NCBI GenBank assembly: GCA_010909165.1
Contig: VJWM01000324.1
Coordinates: 1 to 64,000 of the forward strand
From: Anthoceros angustus
Lineage: Eukaryota > Streptophyta > Anthocerotopsida > Anthocerotales > Anthocerotaceae
Reading direction: 5' to 3'
DNA: 64,000 bases
Both the position numbers and the translations under genes were made by a program. Positions 57,900 through 64,000 of the stretch are shown one piece after another (positions within the stretch are counted from its first letter, which is position 1; the number at the start of each line of letters is the position of its first letter). A model generated the notes under the pieces. The model was not told the origin of the DNA. It saw nothing but the letters and a program-made list of their open reading frames with translations, and did not search any database.

Positions 57900-60800
57900 G
57901 CCTCGTCTGGGGTTCGGACCTCGGGGTCCGAACTTATTTAGTCCGGTCCCCAAGCTCGGACCCCTTATACCTCGGTCTTGCTGGGTCCTCATCCCTACAG
58001 ACCCTTGTCTTGGGTCGGGTTGGCTCCTCATACTGCGCCCCTTTGGGGTCACCTCCTTCTCCGGCGGGTTGCGGTGAACTTACCACAGGGTTGCGTCGTC
58101 TCGCTCCTCTTGAGGCTCTTCTCCCCAGCCGTCGTCTCCAAGCAGGGCCACTAGAGTCCCGTCTTTGTCCCCATGCCCTTCTTCCCCTCGGCCTTCCGAG
58201 TCCAGTCTGGTGAGAGGGGCTCTCACGGGGCTCGGCGTGGTAATAGGCAAAGTCCGAATCCACTTGTTGGATTGCCTCTTCCACGTGTGCGGAGCACCGT
58301 ACTCCCCGCCGCCATAGGTGCTCGGGGAGGCGTCTTTGCCCGACTTGTTGGACCACCTCCCCCCGGGTTTGATAGGCGGGCGGGCTGCTTCACGCGAGGC
58401 TGCCTCGGTCACCTCCGCGCTGTTGCTCCACTGCTCCAACTCCGTCGCTTCGCTCGGCGCGGCTTACCGGCCATAGCGTTCCCTTCCGCCTTCCTCAAGG
58501 ACCCGGCTTCTTATGCTTCCGGTGCTCGCTTCTCCGTCCATTACGGTATCTCGCCATCTCCCTCTCAGACGGTCGGGCCGCCTCTGCTGCGGGCTTCGCC
58601 AGCCCTTCTCCATCTCGGCGGCGTCCTGCTCCTGTTCCGCCGCCGTCTGCCTCGTCATAGCAGGAGCCGCTCTATTTCGTTCGTTCGCGACCCGTCTGAG
58701 ACTACCATTCCTCTCAATGGTAGTTTGGGCTGACTCAAGGTCTCCTTGCGGTCTTCCATCTCCTGCTTGCTCCACCTCCGGTGAGTCAGGAGATCCTCCA
58801 TCTCCTTGTCGCGAGCTTCACAGGCTGGGCAGTGGCGCTTGCTCCGCCGCCTCCTGCTCCATCTTGAGGCTGGGCGCTCTATCTCCTCGAAGTCTTGGAC
58901 TCTCTGTTGAGAACCCCTTGCTGCTCCAGCGTCTTGGGTTGTAACTCCAAGGTGTCCTTCTTTGTCCTCCGGCTCCGCCTCCCTTCTACCTCCTGCACAG
59001 GTCCCGATTTCCGGGTCTGGCCTCAGTGTTTACCTGCCTCTTGCTGCTCTTGCTGCTCGGTCTTGATTGGCGCGCTGCAGTAGCCTCCCTCCACGGTTCG
59101 ATCACATGGTAGTGATCGCGGTCGGCCTGGCTTCGCCTCCTGGCCACCTTCACAGGCTTCTCCGGCTTGGCTCTGGTCTGGTCGGGCCGCCTCCGTCCGA
59201 GCCCTCTGCTTGCCGGGCCTCTTAGCCTCTGCTGCGCTACCCTCTCACTGCGAGGTCCTCGGCCTTGGGCCTCCTTAGCACTTTGCTCCTCCAGGGTGAA
59301 GAATTTAGTCCGGTCCTTGCGAATGGACGGACTTCCCCTCTCGGCCTCCGGCGTTTCCCTTCCTCAATTCGGCCGAGCTTGGCCTTCCTCCCTCCTGGGC
59401 CCCTCAAGCTGCTCACTGGAGGAGTACCCATCTCGGGTGGCTTCTACCTCACAGGTCTTCTCGGCCATCCATGAGACCCCAAAGCATCATCCATGGCGTA
59501 GTGAGTGGACCAGTGTTTCTTCCAGCCCTTGTGAGGCTCCCACAAAGTCCGTAGTGGGAGGCATTCATGATCATGAGGACCTCCATACTGCATGATCCGG
59601 AGTAAGTCGGTGGGTTCTCGGACCTAATCGGGACCCTTAGGTCTGAGTCTTTGCTCAGGGCTTCACCCTCCTTGGCCCTTTTGGCGCGAGCTCCTTCTCG
59701 CCCTTTTTCTCACAGGGCTCGGAGGAGGTGAGGGGTCGGGAGCAAGCCCTTTTGCCTCTTCACAGCCGGAGGCAGGGACTCAGTGCAGGCTGCCGGTGAC
59801 CTCCTGCTCCACAGGCGTCCCTTCGCCATAGGTGCTCGGGGTGTCTTGCATTGGACCACCTGGGTTTGATAGGTGGGCCGGGGTGCTTGTGCAGGCCTCG
59901 GTCACCTCCATAACCCCTGTTGCTCACACTCCAACTCCGTCGCTTCGCTCATTGCCGACCATAGTGCGTTCCCCGCCTTCCTCATGGACGGCTTCTTATG
60001 CACTTCCGGTGCTCTCGCTCTTGTCCATTAACTCGCCATCTCCCTCTCAGACGGTCGGGCAACTTCTGCGGTGCAGGCTTCGCAGCCCTTCTCCATTTGG
60101 CGTCCTGCTCCTGTTCCATCGCCGTCGCCTCGTCCGCCCAGTGGGCGCTCTATTTCCGTTCGCGTTCGCGACCCGTCTGAGACTACCATTCCTCTCAATG
60201 GTAGTTTGGGCTGACTCAAGGTCTCCTTGCGGTCTTCCATCTCCCTGCTCCACCTCACGTGAGTCAGGAGATCCTCCATCTCCTTGTCGCGAGCTTCACA
60301 GGCTGGGCAGTGGCGCTTGCTCCGCCGCCTCCTGCTCCATCTTGAGGCTGGGCGCTCTATCTCCTCGAAGTCTTGGACTCTCGTTGAGAACCCCTTGCTG
60401 CTCCAATCGTCTTGGGTTGTAACTCAAGGTGTCCTTCATCCTCCGGCTCTGCCGCCTCCCTTCTACCTCCTGCATGCGCCAGGGTCCCGATTTCCGGGTC
60501 TTTGGCCTCGGTGTTTACGCACGGCTCGTCGTGCTTGTTCTTCTTGCACGCTCGGTCTTGATTGGCGGCTGCCCGGTAGCCTCCCTCCACGGTTCGATCA
60601 CGCCGATAGTGATCGCGGCTGCTGTGGCTTCCGCCTCCAGCCACCTTCACAGGCTTCTCGGCTTGGCTCTGGTCTGGTCGGGCCGCCTCCGCGGTCCGAG
60701 CCCTCTCCGCGCCCGGGCCTCTTAGCCTCTGCTGCGCTACCCTCTCACTGCGAGGTCCTCGGCCCGCGCTTGGGCCTCCTTAGCACACTTGGTGCTCCTC

Positions 60801-61920
60801 CCAGTGAAGGAATTTAGTCCGGTCCTTGCGAATGGACGGACTTCCCCTCTCGGCCTCCGGCGTTTCCCTTCCTCAATTCGGCCGAGCTTGCCTTCCTCCT
60901 TGCCTCCTGGGCCCCTCCAGCTCTGGAGGAGTACCATGCCTCGGGTGGCTTCTACCTCCGGTCTTCTCGGCCATCCCGAGACCCCAAAGCATCGTCCATG
61001 GCAGTGGCAGGACGTGTTTCTTCCACGGCCCAGTGAGGCTCCCACAAAGTCCGTAGTGGGAGGGCATTTGTGATCCGAGGACCTCCATCTGCATGATCCG
61101 GAGTAAGTCGGGGTGGGTTCTCCGGACCTAATCGGGACCCTTAGGTCTGAGTCTTTGGCTCAGGAGCTTCACCCTCCTTGGCCCTTTTGGCGCGAGCTCC
61201 TTCTCGCCCTTTTTCTCACAGGGCTCGGAGGAGGTGAGGGGTCAGGGAGCAAGCCCTTTTGCCTCTTCACCGGAGGCAGGACCCGGCTCAGTGCGGCTGC
61301 GCGGTGACCTCCTGCTCCTGCGTCCCTTCGCCTCCTTACAGCTTCCTCGACTTCTTGCCACTCAGGTAGGCGGGGTAAGTCTTGGCACCGTCGAGGTCTG
61401 CGTTGGTACATCTTGCGTCTCTTGGTTCCCTCAGGCTCCATGGTTGTGGTTGTGGTGTGGTGGGCTATTGGAGTCAGGGGCCTCCTGCTTGCCCCTCGGT
61501 TGGGGCACCGGGGAGGAGGCGATTTCCTCCATACTTCCACAGGTGGTGAGGGGTCCGTTCAGACGTATGGAGTCGAATTCCCTCGATCGTCCTCCTCCGG
61601 TTTGGCCTTGAGGTCGGCCTCCCACCTCGGGCGCCCTTGCACGCTCCACTTCCGGGCCTCAGTCCTTCCGGGCGCCGCTCAAGCTCTCCCTCCTTGAGGC
61701 TCGAAATGTCCCCATACATGGATCGGTATGGGGCGGCCAGTCATGAGGCTTCTCGCTCCTTAGCTTCGGGCCTCACGGAGCAGGCGAAGATAATCCTTCC
61801 CGTCCGCCCTCTTCCCCAGCGTGCGCGAGAATACCAGCGAGTTATCACCAAGGTGATCCACCTTGGTGGCGAGTTCAATGGACAATGATCCAGACTCTCT
61901 GGAAGACCACATGTACACTA
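57900..61920 (-). mobile_element. Family-X-related element on the minus strand with internal tandem duplication
   Basis: Read on the minus strand from 61920 leftwards, short frames repeat the order of the plus-strand copies. ELATKVDHLGDNSLVF matches NMLTKVDHL, MYGDISSLKEGE matches MYGDTSTSR, the RLHTSERTPHHLWKYGG region matches the DSIPLNGPPRRPGGMED region, then EWQEVEEAVRRRRDA matches QWREAEEAVRRAERM, and LPDPSPPPSP matches DPSPPPSP. Beyond that point sequence not present in copies A-C continues, including coiled-coil-like QTAAEQEQDAAEMEKGW (58.6 kb). It is eroded by frameshifts throughout. Plus-strand frames here are shadows. Confidence 0.6.
58311..61337 (-). repeat. Tandem duplication, two units of about 1.51 kb
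   Basis: Unit 1 begins at 58311 and unit 2 at 59826, both with CGCCATAGGTGCTCGGGG. Long matching blocks include 58690-58920 against 60170-60410 and 59640-59760 against 61130-61265. Differences are mainly short deletions. The junction is near CCCTTCGCCATAGG at 59819-59832. Confidence 0.8.
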
Positions 61921-62825
61921 ACCCTCCCACATTGTTGGTTTGAATGTTTTTTGCTTTTCTTATGTTTTGTGTGATGGAGTGCTTAGGAAATGTCCGAGGC
62001 AAGGCCTTTTATACTAAAATGGTCCTTGGCCCATGACAATATTACTTTTACAAATAATTAGTCCTTGGGCCTCGAACACCGAATATCGAGGCCTAGAAGG
62101 TCCTTGGACCTTGGGATTTTAGGAATAAAAATTGTCTATATAAGGTGGGGATCCTTCATTCAAGGGCCCGGGAACAAGTGGAGGCGGCACCTCTGGAGAA
62201 GTTCGAAGCTAGCGGAGAGGTATAAGCGGAGAGAGGTGAGGCTAGGGCCGGTCAAGAGAGGCGGGCAACGAAGAAGGCGAGCCAGACCCGCGGTGAAAGC
62301 ACCAGTTGAGCAGCCACCACGGTGGTGGAGCCGGCCACCCGCGAGCGGCCACCAGTGGTGGAGCCGTCGCGGAAGAAGGACCCAAGGTGGGGAAGCCACC
62401 GTCGGGAGGCGTGGGAGGATGCAACTCCCTCGATTCGGAAGCAGCCAGTGATTGTCCATAGGAGCCGGGCATACCTTCACAGTTGTGCTCGAGGAAATGA
62501 GCAAGGCGGAGGCTAGAGCATGGATGGAGGAACGCCGTTTGGCATCGGTGATGAGGAGCGAGGAAAGCGTCGAGGCGGAAGGCAGGCGCCTCCTAGGAGG
62601 AGTGAAGGGACCTCGGATAGCGAGTGAGGTGGAGATATTAAGGGAGGATCTTTCGGATCGAGGCGTGGTAGGAGGCGAGGGAACACCCATGGGCGCAGGC
62701 TAGGCGGCACAGGAGGCGCGCGCTGATTTTAGAGGGCGCATCATAGGTCGAGGCTTTCACTTGGATTAGAGGATAAGGTGCTAGGAAGCTTGTGAATTTG
62801 TAGATACCGAATTGGTAGGCGCTGT
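61921..62825. other. No supported gene; repeat-like
   Basis: At 62035-62120 the words TCCTTGG-CCT recur. From 62160 to 62700 a plus-strand and a minus-strand frame overlap. The plus-strand frame at 62452-62703 (acidic-basic, EARAWMEERRLASVM) resembles a gag-like coiled segment but has no diagnostic motif. Confidence 0.35.
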
Positions 62826-62881
62826 GGTAGGTTAGCCATCTTTAAACACCGGAGGTAGGTTAGCCATCTTTAGACACCGGA
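62826..62881 (+). repeat. 28-base direct repeat, two copies
   Basis: GGTAGGTTAGCCATCTTT followed by a variable base and ACACCGGA occurs at 62826 and 62854, with one mismatch. Confidence 0.9.
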
Positions 62882-63226
62882 AAGTGAGCTATGCGCGTGA
62901 CGGATGTATAAGAGACCCCTTGAGTGTCTCTCTTAGACAATTTCGGTGTGAGCTCCGTGTGTCGAATTTGTGCGTGGTTGGTTGGAGACATCCGATCGAT
63001 GATGGGGGATTCGGTGTCCTCTCGTCACAAGAGGGCCGGGAGATCCTGGATGGTCGAGAGCCGAGTGACCAAGCTCCGCGTGGGGTGACTAGTGGTGAAG
63101 GGTGCTCAATGCATGCGAGGAAATTCCAGGGACCGGGTGAGATCGCGGGTGTGCGAATCGCCTGTGGAGCCGACCTGTTTTCCTTTCCCAACCCCATCTA
63201 ACCAGTTGTGTCTAATCCCAAGGAGG

Positions 63227-63375
63227 AGGTCTGTGGCCCAAGAGAGGTCTGTGTGTGGCCCAAGAGGTCTGTGTGGCCTGAGGAGGGGTCTGTGGCCCAA
63301 GGAGGGGTCTGTGGCCCAAGAGGTCTGTGTCGGAGGAGGGGTCTGTGAGAGGTCTGTGGCAGAGAGGAGGATCTG
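63227..63375 (+). repeat. GAGGTCTGTGGCCCAAG-type minisatellite
   Basis: Variants of GGTCTGTGGCCCAAGGAG are repeated about eight times with unit lengths of roughly 15-20 bases. Frames on both strands through it are by-products. Confidence 0.85.
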
Positions 63376-63611
63376 TGGGAACATCTTGTGCGCGGTGGTG
63401 TATGAGGTCCTGGAAGAAAGGGGTGAGTGAGTCGTTGTGTGAAGAGGAGTCTAGGAAGTGGTGAGCGCGAGAGTCCGGAAAATGCGAACGCGAGGAAGGT
63501 TGGGAATAAATTGTGGGGTCGGAGGAGGTGGCGGCGGGTGAGGTGCATGAGCGTGCCTGTGGTGTACATCCACGAGCCGGCGCCTGTGTGGACACGTGCG
63601 GGCGGGTGGGT

Positions 63612-63790
63612 CCCACCACGGTGGCGAATCCACCACGGCGGTGGCGAACCCACCACGGCGGTGGCGAATCCACCACGCGGTGGCGGAATCCACCAGCGGT
63701 GGCGGAATCCACCACGGCGGTGGCGGAATCCACCACACGGTGGCGGAATCCACCACGGTGGCGAACCCACCACACGGTGGTCGAACTTAC
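63612..63790 (+). repeat. CCACC-ACGGC-GGTGG minisatellite
   Basis: About eight units of roughly 21-22 bases with the core CCACCACGGCGGTGGCGAATC and variants lacking a base or two. Each unit contains a self-complementary CCACC...GGTGG pair. Long Pro/His/Trp-rich frames on both strands are artefacts of this array. Confidence 0.9.
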
Positions 63791-64000
63791 CATGGTGGTG
63801 GGCGGTAGTGATTGATTAGGTAGGGCGATTGTAGGAGGACTAGAATCCATAGTTTTGGAACATCTTGACACAAAACCATTCCCTTGGGATCGAATCCTAG
63901 GACTATAACGACATAGAGGGTAAATGTGGCCTCTTTGCGTCTTGGATGCAAAACCCATTCCACATTTTGGCGCTTCGGGGAATGAAAATCGATTATAGGA

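Noticed and set aside
58173-60817. Many plus-strand frames of 100-190 residues (Ser/Pro/Leu-rich)
   Set aside because: Similarity to the plus-strand family-X copies is on the minus strand, so these are antisense shadows.
63612-63790. Regular repeats resembling a CRISPR array
   Set aside because: Units are contiguous with no unique spacers, and the window is eukaryotic nuclear DNA.
63198-63958. Minus-strand frames of 191 and 248 residues, Trp/Pro/His-rich
   Set aside because: They read through two minisatellites, and every frame is open because the unit contains no stop.

Overview
This window is nuclear DNA from a streptophyte: a green alga of the land-plant lineage, or an early-diverging land plant. 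The evidence is an intron-bearing MYB-CC (PHR1-type) transcription factor, an EXORDIUM-family secreted protein, a caffeoylshikimate-esterase/monoacylglycerol-lipase-like hydrolase, short GT-AG introns, and Ty1/copia and Ty3/gypsy relatives of plant type. A large gene resembling axoneme proteins would fit a lineage with motile cells. I cannot name the genus.

Layout. Positions 1-16.4 kb are a transposon graveyard: a minus-strand copia gag with its primer-binding site, a copia element with both LTRs (4108-8610) carrying an odd, extremely GC-rich leader, a decayed gypsy pol, an AT-rich LTR, a copy of a dispersed repeat, a possible terminal-inverted-repeat element (12188-13853) and a second minus-strand copia start. 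Positions 17.4-45.5 kb are a compact gene island: MYB-CC factor (minus), large EF-hand/axoneme-like protein (minus), alpha/beta hydrolase (minus), EXORDIUM-like protein (minus), tail-anchored coiled-coil protein (minus), condensin-II subunit CAP-D3 (plus, ten exons) and ESCRT-I subunit VPS28 (minus, two exons, one frame break). Positions 45.8-64 kb return to repeats: a broken secreted-protein gene cut by copia, a 2.19-kb tandem duplication, a decayed adenine-methyltransferase-like gene, three plus-strand copies and one minus-strand region of an LTR-type family I call family X, and a hairpin-rich minisatellite.

How the genes relate. The island genes are ordinary cellular genes with no sign of an operon or pathway. 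They serve phosphate-type transcriptional control, chromosome condensation, endosomal sorting, cell-wall or lipid ester hydrolysis, apoplastic growth signalling and possibly motility. Exon boundaries for the MYB-CC, CAP-D3 and VPS28 genes were worked out by hand and keep frame, except for one single-base break in VPS28. Most single-base frame breaks in the repeats are decay, but some in the genes may be assembly errors.
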